NCBI RefSeq assembly: GCF_014841215.1
Contig: NZ_JACYTR010000008.1
Coordinates: forward strand, 62,001-126,000
Direction of reading: 5' to 3'
From: Pseudomarimonas arenosa
GTDB lineage: Bacteria; Pseudomonadota; Gammaproteobacteria; Xanthomonadales; Xanthomonadaceae
Length of the DNA stretch: 64,000 bases
Shown in pieces: positions 6,963 through 16,000 of this stretch. Under the pieces are notes generated by a model. That model was not told the origin of the DNA. It was given only the letters and a program-made list of their open reading frames with translations, and searched no databases. Within the stretch, counting starts at the first letter, position 1; the number at the start of each line of letters is the position of its first letter. The translations under genes were made by a program, and so were the position numbers.

Positions 6963-8947
6963 GCCTTGGCCGCCGAGTTCAGCAGATCCGCGCCGGGCTC
7001 GTTGGCGGTCGCTTCTGCGCGCATATGGGCAAAGCGGCGGTCAAAGGCGACCACGAAGCCACCCAGCATCATCATCAACGCACCGAGCCAGATGCAGCGA
7101 ATCCAGGGCTTTACATAGACCCGCACGGCCCAGCTGGCAGCGCCGTCTTCGCGCTGCCCAAGCGGCTCGCCCAGTGCCACGTAGAGGTCGCGATGCAAGG
7201 CGGGGTCGATCGCTGCCTCGGTCATGATTTGTCCGCCGCTGGCATAGGCACGCTTTTCCGGCGTCAACTCGGCGATCAGCGTGTCGTCTTTGTATACCGA
7301 TACCCGCGCCTGATCAGCACGGTAGTTGGGGCCCTGCACGCCCTGCACGCCATCGAAGCGGAAGCTGTAGCCGCGAATCTCCACCGTTTCGCCTTGGGCC
7401 AGTGCCACATCGCGTTCAACGCTGCTGCCTTCGGTGCCCATCACGCCCAATACGAACACGGCCAGACCGGCATGCGCCAACAGCATGCCGACCAGTTCGG
7501 CGGGAAAGCGGCGTCCGGCCGGCGCCGCACGCCAACGATGTCGCACGAACAGCAGTGTGCCAACCAATACCCATGTTAAGCCGACCACGGCGGCCAGCTC
7601 CTTGAAATTGGCATCGTCGATCACGAACCAGGCAATCAAGGTGGCCAGCAAACTGGCTGGCAGTGCGATCACCACCAAGGGCTTGAAGCGCGACCAATTC
7701 TCCGACTGCCAGCGCGCAAATGGCCCAAACGGAATCAGCAGCACCACCGGCAGCATCAGCGCGATGAACAGGGTGCCGAAGTAGGGCGGGCCCACCGAAA
7801 TCTTGCCCCAGCCCAGGGCGTCATGCAGCAATGGATAGAGCGTGCCAATCAGCACCATGGCGCAGGCGACACTGAACAGCAAGTTATTGGTGAGGATCAA
7901 TGATTCGCGTGACAAGGCGGCAAACGGCTTGCCGCCGGCGACCGTGCTGGCACGCCAGGCGTACAGAGTCAGCGAGGCACCCACCACGATGGCGAGGAAG
8001 GCCAGGATGAACATGCCGCGCTCGGGATCGGAGGCGAAGGCATGCACCGAGGTCAATACGCCTGAGCGGACCAGGAACGTGCCCAGCAGCGAGAGCGAGA
8101 AGGCAGCGATCGACAGCAGCAAGGTCCAGTTGCGGAAGCTGCCGCGTTTCTCAGTGACCGCCTGCGAGTGAATCAAGGCCGTGCCGACGAGCCAGGGCAT
8201 GAAACTGGCATTTTCTACCGGATCCCAGAACCACCAGCCGCCCCAGCCCAGTTCGTAATACGCCCACCAGCTGCCGAGTGCGATGCCGAGGGTAAGAAAG
8301 GCCCAGGCGACATTGGTCCAGGGTCGGGCCCAGCGAATCCAGCGCTCGTCCATCCGGCCATCGAGCAGAGAGGCCACGGCGAAGGCGAACGCCACGGCGA
8401 AGCCGACGTATCCCGTGTACAGCATGGGCGGGTGAATCATCAGCCCGGGATCCTGCAACAGCGGGTTGAGATCGCGCCCTTCGGCCAAGGCCGGAATATG
8501 GCGAAGAAACGGACTTGAGGTGAACAAGGTAAAGGCTAAGAAACCAACCGCGATCATGCCCATCACCGCCAGCACGCGGGCGATCACATCGGCCGGCAGG
8601 CGGCGACTGAAGGCGGCCACCGCCGCGGTCCAGCAGCACAGAATCAAGACCCAAAGCAGCAGCGAGCCTTCATGCGCGCCCCAGACCGCTGAGATGCGGT
8701 AGCCCAGCGGCAGCAGCGAATTGCTGTTCTGCGCCACATAGGCCACCGAGAAATCCTGAGTGACGAAGGACCAGGTCAAAGCCAGATACGACAGCACGAC
8801 GAACAGCAAGGTGCCATAGGCGGTACTGCGAGCGGTGGCCATCAGACCGGCGTGCTGGCGCTGGGCGCCGAGCAGGGGCAATACCGATTGCGCAATGGCG
8901 ATCAGCATCGCCAGGATCAGGCAAGCCTGGCCAAGTTCGGGGATCAA
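6959..8947 (-). CDS. ccmF: Haem lyase subunit CcmF
   Basis: A 662-residue polytopic membrane protein of the cytochrome c haem lyase. The tryptophan-rich WWD motif (GWGGWWFWDPVENASFMPW, about residues 230-250) and many membrane helices are visible, and the C-terminal periplasmic region precedes a last helix. The start appears to be TTG at 8947, overlapping the ccmE stop as TTGA. The protein then begins IPELGQ, as CcmF proteins normally do after the initiator, and no ATG is available at this place. Confidence 0.95.
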   Translation of the reverse strand: MIPELGQACLILAMLIAIAQSVLPLLGAQRQHAGLMATARSTAYGTLLFVVLSYLALTWSFVTQDFSVAYVAQNSNSLLPLGYRISAVWGAHEGSLLLWVLILCCWTAAVAAFSRRLPADVIARVLAVMGMIAVGFLAFTLFTSSPFLRHIPALAEGRDLNPLLQDPGLMIHPPMLYTGYVGFAVAFAFAVASLLDGRMDERWIRWARPWTNVAWAFLTLGIALGSWWAYYELGWGGWWFWDPVENASFMPWLVGTALIHSQAVTEKRGSFRNWTLLLSIAAFSLSLLGTFLVRSGVLTSVHAFASDPERGMFILAFLAIVVGASLTLYAWRASTVAGGKPFAALSRESLILTNNLLFSVACAMVLIGTLYPLLHDALGWGKISVGPPYFGTLFIALMLPVVLLIPFGPFARWQSENWSRFKPLVVIALPASLLATLIAWFVIDDANFKELAAVVGLTWVLVGTLLFVRHRWRAAPAGRRFPAELVGMLLAHAGLAVFVLGVMGTEGSSVERDVALAQGETVEIRGYSFRFDGVQGVQGPNYRADQARVSVYKDDTLIAELTPEKRAYASGGQIMTEAAIDPALHRDLYVALGEPLGQREDGAASWAVRVYVKPWIRCIWLGALMMMLGGFVVAFDRRFAHMRAEATANEPGADLLNSAAKA

Positions 8948-9456
8948 GGGCCTTCTCCCTCGGTTTGCGCGGCAGGTTCGACCGCTGTTTGCTCAGCCGT
9001 GGTCGGCGTCGCTTGCTTGACCTGCGCGGCCTTGGCGTGGGCTTCGGCAATCTTTTCAGCGACTTCCGGCGGCATATAGGTTTCATCGTGCTTGGCCAGC
9101 ACTTCCTTGGCTACGAATACGCCGTTGTCGATTTCGCCGCGGGCAATCACCGTCTGCCCTTCGCGGAACAGGTCAGGCAGGATCCCGCTGTAACGCACCG
9201 GGTAGTCGCGGATACGGTCGGTGACCTGAAACTCGACGTCCAGGGAGCCGGCCTGACGCTTAACACTGGCTTCCTTCACCACACCGCCAATGCGAAACGC
9301 GCTGCCGCTGGGCACCTGTCCCTCATGCACTTCGCTCGGCGAGTACAGGTAGGTCATATTCGATTGCAGGGCGAAGGTGACGAAGGTCACCGCAACGGAC
9401 GCGGCAATCACCACCAGGATGGCCACCAGCATGCGTTGTTTCTTTACCGAATTCAT
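8944..9456 (-). CDS. ccmE: Haem chaperone CcmE
   Basis: A 170-residue periplasmic haem chaperone with an N-terminal signal anchor (LVAILVVIAASVAVTFVTFAL) and an OB-fold. The covalent haem ligand His123 lies in LAKHDETYMPPE, with Tyr127 in the conserved HxxxY arrangement. The C-terminal tail is Ala/Glu-rich and disordered. The ATG at 9456 is chosen because it overlaps the ccmD stop as ATGA; longer readings upstream are ccmD DNA in another frame. Confidence 0.95.
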   Translation of the reverse strand: MNSVKKQRMLVAILVVIAASVAVTFVTFALQSNMTYLYSPSEVHEGQVPSGSAFRIGGVVKEASVKRQAGSLDVEFQVTDRIRDYPVRYSGILPDLFREGQTVIARGEIDNGVFVAKEVLAKHDETYMPPEVAEKIAEAHAKAAQVKQATPTTAEQTAVEPAAQTEGEGP

Positions 9457-9620
9457 TGCACTTTCCTTGCCTGCCGGCGCTGAATCATGCGTGCGCGCCG
9501 CATGGCCTGCTTGACCTTGAAGTTCGGGGCGAGGTAGTCCCAGATCAGCAGGGCGACAAAGATCGCATAGCTGGACCACACGTAGACCTCATACCCGCCC
9601 ATTGAAAACAGATCAGCCAT
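9453..9620 (-). CDS. ccmD: Haem exporter accessory protein CcmD
   Basis: A small 55-residue protein. It starts MADLFSMGGYEVYVWSSY, continues with a single membrane helix (AIFVALLIW) and ends in a very basic tail (MRRARMIQRRQ). This is the standard CcmD layout. CcmD holds CcmC and haem-loaded CcmE together in the CcmABCD release complex. Its ATG overlaps the end of ccmC by 8 nt and its TGA overlaps ccmE by 4 nt. Confidence 0.92.
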   Translation of the reverse strand: MADLFSMGGYEVYVWSSYAIFVALLIWDYLAPNFKVKQAMRRARMIQRRQARKVQ

Positions 9621-10368
9621 GGTCAGGCTCCCTGAGTCGCGACTGTACCCAATCCTTGCTGGCTTCGGCGTCGAGCAACGACGCCCGGGTGCGGCGCAAC
9701 AGTGACCCGACGAACCAAAGCTTGGTGGCCACGGTGACCATCAGCAGTGGCGCAATCATCGAGCTGTCCATGCTCGATGGGCCGAGCAGGCGAATTGTGC
9801 TGCCCTGGTGCAGGGTGTTCCACCACACCACGGAGAAATGCACGATCGGCAAGTTGACCAGGCCAATCAGGGCTAGAAAGCTGGCGGCTCGCGCGGCTGC
9901 GCGGCGTTCTTCGATGGCGGCATACAGGCCCATCACGCCGAGATACAGGAACAGCAACACCAGTTCCGAAGTCAGGCGGGCATCCCAGGTCCACCAGGTG
10001 CCCCACATCGGCTTGCCCCACAGCGAGCCGGTCAGCAAGGTGACCAGGGTGAAGCCGGCGCCAATCGGTGCGCAGGCCATGGCCAGCAGCTCGGAGAGCT
10101 TTATCCGCCAGACCAGGGCAATGAAGGCATTGATCGCCATCACGCTGTACACCATCAGACTCATCCAGGCCGAAGGCACATGCACGAACAGGATGCGATA
10201 GCTGTCACCCTGCTGATAGTCGGGCGGCACCACCCACAGCCCCATGTACAGGCCGGCGGCCAACAAGGGAATGGCGCTGAGAATGAACCAGGGCGACCAT
10301 CGGCTGGCGAAGCGATCGAAGTAGGGCGGTGAGCCCAATTGATGAAACCAACGCAAAACAGGGTTCAT
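9613..10368 (-). CDS. ccmC: Haem delivery protein CcmC
   Basis: A 251-residue membrane protein that loads haem onto CcmE. Six membrane helices surround the periplasmic tryptophan-rich motif GTWWTWDARLTSEL, and flanking histidines are present (LFVHVPSAW; LPIVHFSVVWWNTLHQG). The ATG at 10368 overlaps the ccmB stop as ATGA. A longer in-frame reading to 11106 is ccmB DNA in the wrong frame and is not part of this protein. Confidence 0.95.
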   Translation of the reverse strand: MNPVLRWFHQLGSPPYFDRFASRWSPWFILSAIPLLAAGLYMGLWVVPPDYQQGDSYRILFVHVPSAWMSLMVYSVMAINAFIALVWRIKLSELLAMACAPIGAGFTLVTLLTGSLWGKPMWGTWWTWDARLTSELVLLFLYLGVMGLYAAIEERRAAARAASFLALIGLVNLPIVHFSVVWWNTLHQGSTIRLLGPSSMDSSMIAPLLMVTVATKLWFVGSLLRRTRASLLDAEASKDWVQSRLREPDHG

Positions 10369-11048
10369 GCAAGCGCAATCCTGAGGGCCATTGCGGCCGC
10401 TATTGGCGCCAGCACCAGGCCTAGCGCCAGGCCGGCGGCCAACAGCCACCAAGCGCCGAGGTACGGGAGTCCTTGAGCGGCCGCCACCACGCTGCCGGCG
10501 CCGAAGATCAAGATCGGCACATACATGGGCAACGCCAGTAGGGCGAGAAGCATACCAGAGCGGCGCATGCCTACTGTCAGCGCCATGATCACCGAGCCGA
10601 CCAGACTGAGCAGCGGCGAGCCCAGGGCCAGGGAGCCCAGCAACACCGGCAGCAGTTCGGTCGGCAGATACAGTAGCTCGGCCAACAAAGGCACGGCGAT
10701 CAGCAGGGGCAGGGTGCTGGTCAACCAGTGCACCGCGGTCTTGGCAAACAGCAACATCGGCAACGGTTGGCCCGACAGCATCAACTGCTCGAGACTGCCG
10801 TCTTCCAGATCGCCGCGAAACAGGCTGTCCAGGGCCACTACATTGGACAGCAGAATCGCCACCCAGATGACGCCGGGAGCAATCAATTGCAGGCTCTCCA
10901 CCCGGGTGCCGAGCGCCAAGGGGAACAGCAGGCAGATCATCAGGGCGAACAGTACCGGCTGCAGGCTGTCGCCACGGCGGCGCCAGACCAGAATCAAATC
11001 GCGACCAGCAATCGCCGTCGCGGCCTGCAGAGCATTGGGCGCGTTCAT
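10365..11048 (-). CDS. ccmB: Haem exporter membrane protein CcmB
   Basis: A 227-residue ABC-transporter membrane subunit with six predicted helices and the family segment LALPMYVPILIFGAG. With CcmA it uses ATP to release haem-loaded CcmE from CcmC. It overlaps ccmA and ccmC by 4 nt each. Confidence 0.95.
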   Translation of the reverse strand: MNAPNALQAATAIAGRDLILVWRRRGDSLQPVLFALMICLLFPLALGTRVESLQLIAPGVIWVAILLSNVVALDSLFRGDLEDGSLEQLMLSGQPLPMLLFAKTAVHWLTSTLPLLIAVPLLAELLYLPTELLPVLLGSLALGSPLLSLVGSVIMALTVGMRRSGMLLALLALPMYVPILIFGAGSVVAAAQGLPYLGAWWLLAAGLALGLVLAPIAAAMALRIALA

Positions 11049-11665
11049 TGCAGCCGCCCCAGGCGCAGAACCCGCGTCTGATAAGCGCCCGTGGCATAGG
11101 CGCCATGGCTGGTGATCAGCGCGCCACCGCCCTCAGCAAGATGCCGTTCGACCAGCCGATTGACCAGGGCAATGCCTTCCAGATCGAGATTGGCGAACGG
11201 CTCGTCTAGCAGCCATAGACGCGAAGGCAGCAGCCGCATTCGCGCCAGACCCAAGCGCTTGCGCTGACCTGCCGACAGCGTGCGCGCAGGCTGATCCTCC
11301 AAACCCTGCAGGCCCACTTCGGCAAGACAGGCTTCCACATCGGTGCCGGCCCGACAGCCCTGTAGGTGCATGGCGTACTGCAGGTTTTCCTCTACGCTGA
11401 GTTCGCCCTTCAAGCCCAGCAAATGGCCGAGAAATAAGACCGGGCCGACCTCGGCCTGGGGCGCCATGCAGATTTCGCCGTGGGCGCCGCCCAACAGCCC
11501 GGCCAGCACCCGCAGCAAGGTGGTCTTGCCGCAGCCATTGTGGCCCTCGATCAACAGCGCTTCGCCCCCCGCAACATGGAGTTCCAGCGGGCCGAACAAG
11601 CGCTCTTCGTTGCGGGCGAACTCAAGCGCATGGGCGCGCAGCAGGAGAGGGGCGGAGTCTGGCAT
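11045..11665 (-). CDS. ccmA: Haem exporter ATPase CcmA
   Basis: A 206-residue ABC ATPase. Walker A is GHNGCGKTT (residues 41-49), the signature is LSAGQRKRLGLARM and Walker B is LWLLDEPFANLD. It is the first gene of ccmABCDEFGHI-metX, and nearly all junctions in the run are 1-8 nt overlaps, so it is read as one transcript. The promoter should lie in the 124-nt gap shared with the divergent subtilase gene. Confidence 0.96.
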   Translation of the reverse strand: MPDSAPLLLRAHALEFARNEERLFGPLELHVAGGEALLIEGHNGCGKTTLLRVLAGLLGGAHGEICMAPQAEVGPVLFLGHLLGLKGELSVEENLQYAMHLQGCRAGTDVEACLAEVGLQGLEDQPARTLSAGQRKRLGLARMRLLPSRLWLLDEPFANLDLEGIALVNRLVERHLAEGGGALITSHGAYATGAYQTRVLRLGRLQ

Positions 11666-11789
11666 CGGGGCGCGATGCTAGCAGACTGGGCGGGTTCTGC
11701 CAGCAATGCCTTGCATGAGTCAACACTCGCGGAGCGCCAGGGCAAGGCTTACACTCGGAGGTCTCGCCTGCAACCCACCGAGAGTCTCA

Positions 11790-14700
11790 ATGCGTCCGCA
11801 ATTGCTCGTGCTTGCCACATTGGCTGCCTTGTTTCCTGCAGATGTGTTCGCGGCGGACCATGCGCCCAACGGTTCGGCGGCGAAGCTCGGTGATGCGCGA
11901 AGCACCTATATCGTTCAATTCAAGGCTGCGCCCTTGGCCAGCTTTCGTGGCCCCGGCACCGATCCAGACTTGCAGGACCTGAAGGCGACCAGCCCGGCAG
12001 TCACTGGCGCGCGCAAGTTGAACCTGACCAGCAAGTCCGCCATTGAGTACCGCGAATTCCTGCGCCAGCAGCGCTCCGCGTCACTGGCAGAGGCGAGTAG
12101 TCGCCTGGGCCGTCCGCTCGCGATCGAGTTCGAGTACGACGTGGCCCTGCACGCGGTGGCGCTTGATCTCAGCGCTACGGAAGCGCGCCTGCTCGAGCAG
12201 GTTCCGGGCATCGCCCTGGTTGAACGCGAACAACTGCACCGACCGCTGACCGACGCCGGCCCGGCCTTTATCGGCGCCGACGCGATCTGGGAGGGCGGCG
12301 CAGGCGTTGCCACCCGCGGTGAAGGGGTGGTGGTTGGCGTGATCGACTCCGGCATCAATCAGTCGCACCCTTCCTTCGCTGCCACCGGTCCGGTCAGCGG
12401 ATTCACCCACAGCAACCCATTGGGTGGGTTTCTCGGCGTTTGTGCCGCTGAGCCTGGCCGCTGCAATGGCAAGCTGATCGGCGTGCATGACTTCACCACC
12501 TGTATCGCTTCCGATACCGGATGCGATGATCGAGAGCCCAACAATGGTACCGACGTTGATGGTCACGGTAGCCATGTCGCTTCGACTGCCGTAGGCAACA
12601 CGCTGCAAGCGAGCTTTCCATTGCCCGGCGGGGCGACAACACGAACCGTGTCGGGCGTGGCGCCGCATGCCAATCTGATTGCCTACAAGGCCTGCGAAGA
12701 GGAAGAAACCTGCCGTGGACGCTGGACCCTGGCCGCGATCAATCAGGCGGTGGCCGATGGCGTTGACGTAATCAACTACTCGCTGGGCACCAGTACGCCG
12801 GTTGACCCTTGGACCAGCAGCACTGCCCAGGCGATGTTGAATGCCCGCGAGGCCGGCGTAGTGGTGGTGGTCGCGGCCGGCAACGATGGTCCGGCTGAGA
12901 GCACCATGGGATCGCCAGCCGATGCGCCATGGAATCTGGCCGTGGCCAATGTCACCCACGATCGGGTGACGGTGAATCGATTGCTCGATCTCAGCGGCGG
13001 CGCCACCCCGCCGCCGGGAGACGGGGTGCTGCTGGGTGAAGGTCAAACCCTGGGTTATGGGCCGGTGTCGCTGGTGACACCCAGCGATTTTCCGCTCTGC
13101 AGTCAAGGCTCATCGTCGGATTTCCCCCCCAGCGGCGAAAGTAATCCTTGGTCAGCCGGGCGTTTCAGCGGCGAGATCGTGGTCTGTCTGCGTGGCGTGC
13201 AGGCTCGTGTGGCCAAGAGCAACAACGTGCGACTGGCCGGGGGCGGTGGCATGGTGTTGGTCAATCAAGCCGCCGATGGCGAAGCCACCATTGCCGATGA
13301 GCACAGCATTCCTAGCACACATGTTGGTGCTGCCGACGGCGCTGCGCTGCTTTCTTGGCTGTCTCAGGGTAGCGGCCACCGTGGCCGTCTGGAGGGCGCG
13401 CAGATTCGTGTTGAGCCCAGTCGCAGCGATCTGCTCGTCGGCTCCAGCAGTCGCGGTCCGGTGGTGCATGGCCCTTACCTGAAGCCAGATCTTGCCGCGC
13501 CCGGTTCCTCGATCCAGGCGGCAGCCGGTACGGGCAGCGGCCTGGTGCCGCTCAGTGGCACTTCGATGGCATCACCGCACGTGGCTGGGGCGGCTGCCTT
13601 GTTGATGGCCCAACATCCCGATTGGGACGTCAGCGATGTGGTCAGCGCCTTGCGCAGCACCGCCAGTCCTACAGTGAAACTGGGTGCTGAGATGTTGGCG
13701 GATCCGCTGCAGCAGGGCAGTGGGCGCGTACAACTCGAGCAGGCAACCCGTGCGGGTCTCGGATTTCCTGCTTCTGCTGCCGAGTTTCTGGCGTCGCGGC
13801 CGGCCAGCGGTGGCAGCCCGGCACAGCTGAATCTGCCGTCCCTGGTCAGCGACCGCTGTTTCGAATCCTGCAGTTTTACTCGCCGGGTGAAGGATCTGCG
13901 CGGCGGCGGCCGCTGGCGTGCGGAGTTCGTCGGTGAAGCGGGGATGGAAGTGCAGGTGCAGCCGGCCGAATTCGAACTCGCTGCCGGCGCGCAGCAAACC
14001 CTGCAGTTCTCGGTCAACGTGAACGACATTCGCCTGTTCGGTCGCTATGTTGAAGGGCGGATCAAACTGATTGCCGTGGATGCTAACGGCGCACCAAACG
14101 AGACCGTGCCCGCCACTGAACTGCCGCTGGCGATCTATTCCAGCCCGGGCCAAGTTCCGTCGGAATTGCAGATTAGCGTGCCTGATCGGGGGTTTGTCGA
14201 CTTGAGCTTCAGCGGACTGCTCGAGTTGGCCGATCTTGAGGTGACTGCCACTGACCCTGCAGCGCCCACTTTGCGCCGGTTCTCGCTGAGCCAGGATCCG
14301 ACCAATACGCTGCCCTTTGACAGCTTTTCAGCAGGGGCGGCGTTTGTAAACTTCGCTATTCCTGAGACCGCCACGCTGCGCGACTTTGTGGTGAACGCCA
14401 GCTTGGCTAGCGCTGCGCGCGATGTTGATTTGTTTGTCGGGGTCGACAGCAATGGCAACAATCAACCCGACGAAAGTGAGCTGTTGTGCGAGTCGACCTC
14501 GGCGCAATCACAGGAGGCCTGTGAGATCACGGTCTTGTCGGCATCGAACGGCAAGCTCGTTTGGGTGATGGCACAGAACTTTCAGTCGTCAGCACCGGGG
14601 GCCGTCGACACGGTGGATCTTGAAGTATTTGTCCGCGATACGCTGCCGGTCAACGGGCCGCGGCTGATCGCGACAGCGGCGTCCGACTTCGAACGCAACA

Positions 14701-15956
14701 CGCCGTTCGATGTGCGACTGATTGTCGACGATCTGACCTTGGCACAGGGAGAGCGCCGTCTGGCGTTCCTCAACCTGGGGGTGACGGGTCGGGAGCCGTT
14801 TGCGCGGATACCTTTGACCGTGAGTCGCGCTGCCGGAGCCAATGCGGCAAAGTTACTGCATGGCAGCAGCGTAGAACGCATTCGACTGGCGTCCGGGGCC
14901 GCCAGCGAGTCTCTTGCCATCGATTTGCCGAGCAATATCCAGCGACTGCGGATCACCGCTTCCCCCCCAGATCTGAGCCACGTGCTCGGATCGCAGCGGC
15001 TGTACCTGAGTCGCGGCGGTAGCGCCGCGCAGCCAGGGCTGGGCGTTGCGCCTCCACGTGAGCAAGCATTGGCGACATCGGTTGGCTTCGTTGATCGGAT
15101 TGAGATCGACATTGGCGCTGAACAAGGACTGTCAGCAGGACGCTGGTTCATCACCCCGGTCAGCCTGGACGCTGAGACCCGTGAGTTTGATCTGACGATC
15201 AGCTTGGATAGCAGCGGCAGCCTGCCCAACCCCAAGTTCGGCGCCTACTTCAATCCCGCGCGTAGTGGAGCTGGCGCCTTCCTGTTCGGTGCCGGCGATC
15301 AATGGGGTCTGCTCTGGTACACCTATCACCAGGATGGAACGCCGGTCTGGTATACCGCGTCAGCGGCAGCGGCAGCGGCCACGGCCGAGCAGAGTCAATG
15401 GGTGGCGCCGCTGTACCGGGCGCGCTGGAACGGCAGCAGTGCGCCGCTGACAATGGTCGGCGAAATCATCATGACCAAGATCAGCGACACTGCCTTTCAG
15501 TTCGGTTGGAACCTCGACGGCGAGAGCGGAAGCGAGCGTTACGAGTTCATCGATGGTGGTGGTTGCGCGAGACAGGCCAACCAGCCGTTTGACATCAATG
15601 GCTTCTGGTTCAACCCGAGCAGCCCCGGCTATGGGTACAGCGTGAATGCCTTCCCCAATCTGGAAACCAACGGCGCCTATTTCTTCGATGCTAACGGCGG
15701 ACCAATCTGGGCCCTGGGCTCAGTGTCACCGTTTGGTACGCCGTCGATGGCGCTGGATCTGCGTATTGGGCCGTGCCCATCCTGTGCCTATTCGCCGCCG
15801 GTCGTGATCCCTGGCATCGGCACGCTGAGCCGCAGCTACACCGATATTCGCAACGGGCAGATGCAGATCGATGTCACCTTGCCGGCTCCGCTGCGCGGCA
15901 GCTGGTCTCTTAACACGCCGGTGCAGAAACTCACTGGCGACACTGGTTGCCCGTAA
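11790..15956 (+). CDS. Secreted subtilisin-like serine protease with PA domain
   Basis: A 1388-residue S8 peptidase. A Sec signal peptide ends near PADVFA, followed by an I9-type propeptide. The catalytic triad is Asp186 in VGVIDSG, His259 in GHGSHVA and Ser592 in SGTSMASPHVAG. A PA insert (GEIVVCLRGVQARV) lies before the Ser, so this resembles fungal/plant-type subtilases. Fibronectin-like beta domains follow. The C-terminus holds two related units (GAYFNPARSGAGAFLF..WYTY..GTPVWYTA, and GFWFNPSSPGYGYSV..GAYFF..GGPIWALG), a module common on secreted Lysobacterales proteins. The ATG at 11790 is preferred because the signal peptide starts there; the frame is open 28 codons further upstream. Confidence 0.9.
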   Translation: MRPQLLVLATLAALFPADVFAADHAPNGSAAKLGDARSTYIVQFKAAPLASFRGPGTDPDLQDLKATSPAVTGARKLNLTSKSAIEYREFLRQQRSASLAEASSRLGRPLAIEFEYDVALHAVALDLSATEARLLEQVPGIALVEREQLHRPLTDAGPAFIGADAIWEGGAGVATRGEGVVVGVIDSGINQSHPSFAATGPVSGFTHSNPLGGFLGVCAAEPGRCNGKLIGVHDFTTCIASDTGCDDREPNNGTDVDGHGSHVASTAVGNTLQASFPLPGGATTRTVSGVAPHANLIAYKACEEEETCRGRWTLAAINQAVADGVDVINYSLGTSTPVDPWTSSTAQAMLNAREAGVVVVVAAGNDGPAESTMGSPADAPWNLAVANVTHDRVTVNRLLDLSGGATPPPGDGVLLGEGQTLGYGPVSLVTPSDFPLCSQGSSSDFPPSGESNPWSAGRFSGEIVVCLRGVQARVAKSNNVRLAGGGGMVLVNQAADGEATIADEHSIPSTHVGAADGAALLSWLSQGSGHRGRLEGAQIRVEPSRSDLLVGSSSRGPVVHGPYLKPDLAAPGSSIQAAAGTGSGLVPLSGTSMASPHVAGAAALLMAQHPDWDVSDVVSALRSTASPTVKLGAEMLADPLQQGSGRVQLEQATRAGLGFPASAAEFLASRPASGGSPAQLNLPSLVSDRCFESCSFTRRVKDLRGGGRWRAEFVGEAGMEVQVQPAEFELAAGAQQTLQFSVNVNDIRLFGRYVEGRIKLIAVDANGAPNETVPATELPLAIYSSPGQVPSELQISVPDRGFVDLSFSGLLELADLEVTATDPAAPTLRRFSLSQDPTNTLPFDSFSAGAAFVNFAIPETATLRDFVVNASLASAARDVDLFVGVDSNGNNQPDESELLCESTSAQSQEACEITVLSASNGKLVWVMAQNFQSSAPGAVDTVDLEVFVRDTLPVNGPRLIATAASDFERNTPFDVRLIVDDLTLAQGERRLAFLNLGVTGREPFARIPLTVSRAAGANAAKLLHGSSVERIRLASGAASESLAIDLPSNIQRLRITASPPDLSHVLGSQRLYLSRGGSAAQPGLGVAPPREQALATSVGFVDRIEIDIGAEQGLSAGRWFITPVSLDAETREFDLTISLDSSGSLPNPKFGAYFNPARSGAGAFLFGAGDQWGLLWYTYHQDGTPVWYTASAAAAAATAEQSQWVAPLYRARWNGSSAPLTMVGEIIMTKISDTAFQFGWNLDGESGSERYEFIDGGGCARQANQPFDINGFWFNPSSPGYGYSVNAFPNLETNGAYFFDANGGPIWALGSVSPFGTPSMALDLRIGPCPSCAYSPPVVIPGIGTLSRSYTDIRNGQMQIDVTLPAPLRGSWSLNTPVQKLTGDTGCP

Positions 15957-16000
15957 CCAAGCAACACAATGTTCAGACTGGATTTTCAATGAGGTCGAGA

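Noticed and set aside
9613-11106. A 497-codon reading of ccmC
   Set aside because: The N-terminal half is ccmB DNA in the wrong frame; the family start MNPVLRW at 10368 overlaps the ccmB stop.
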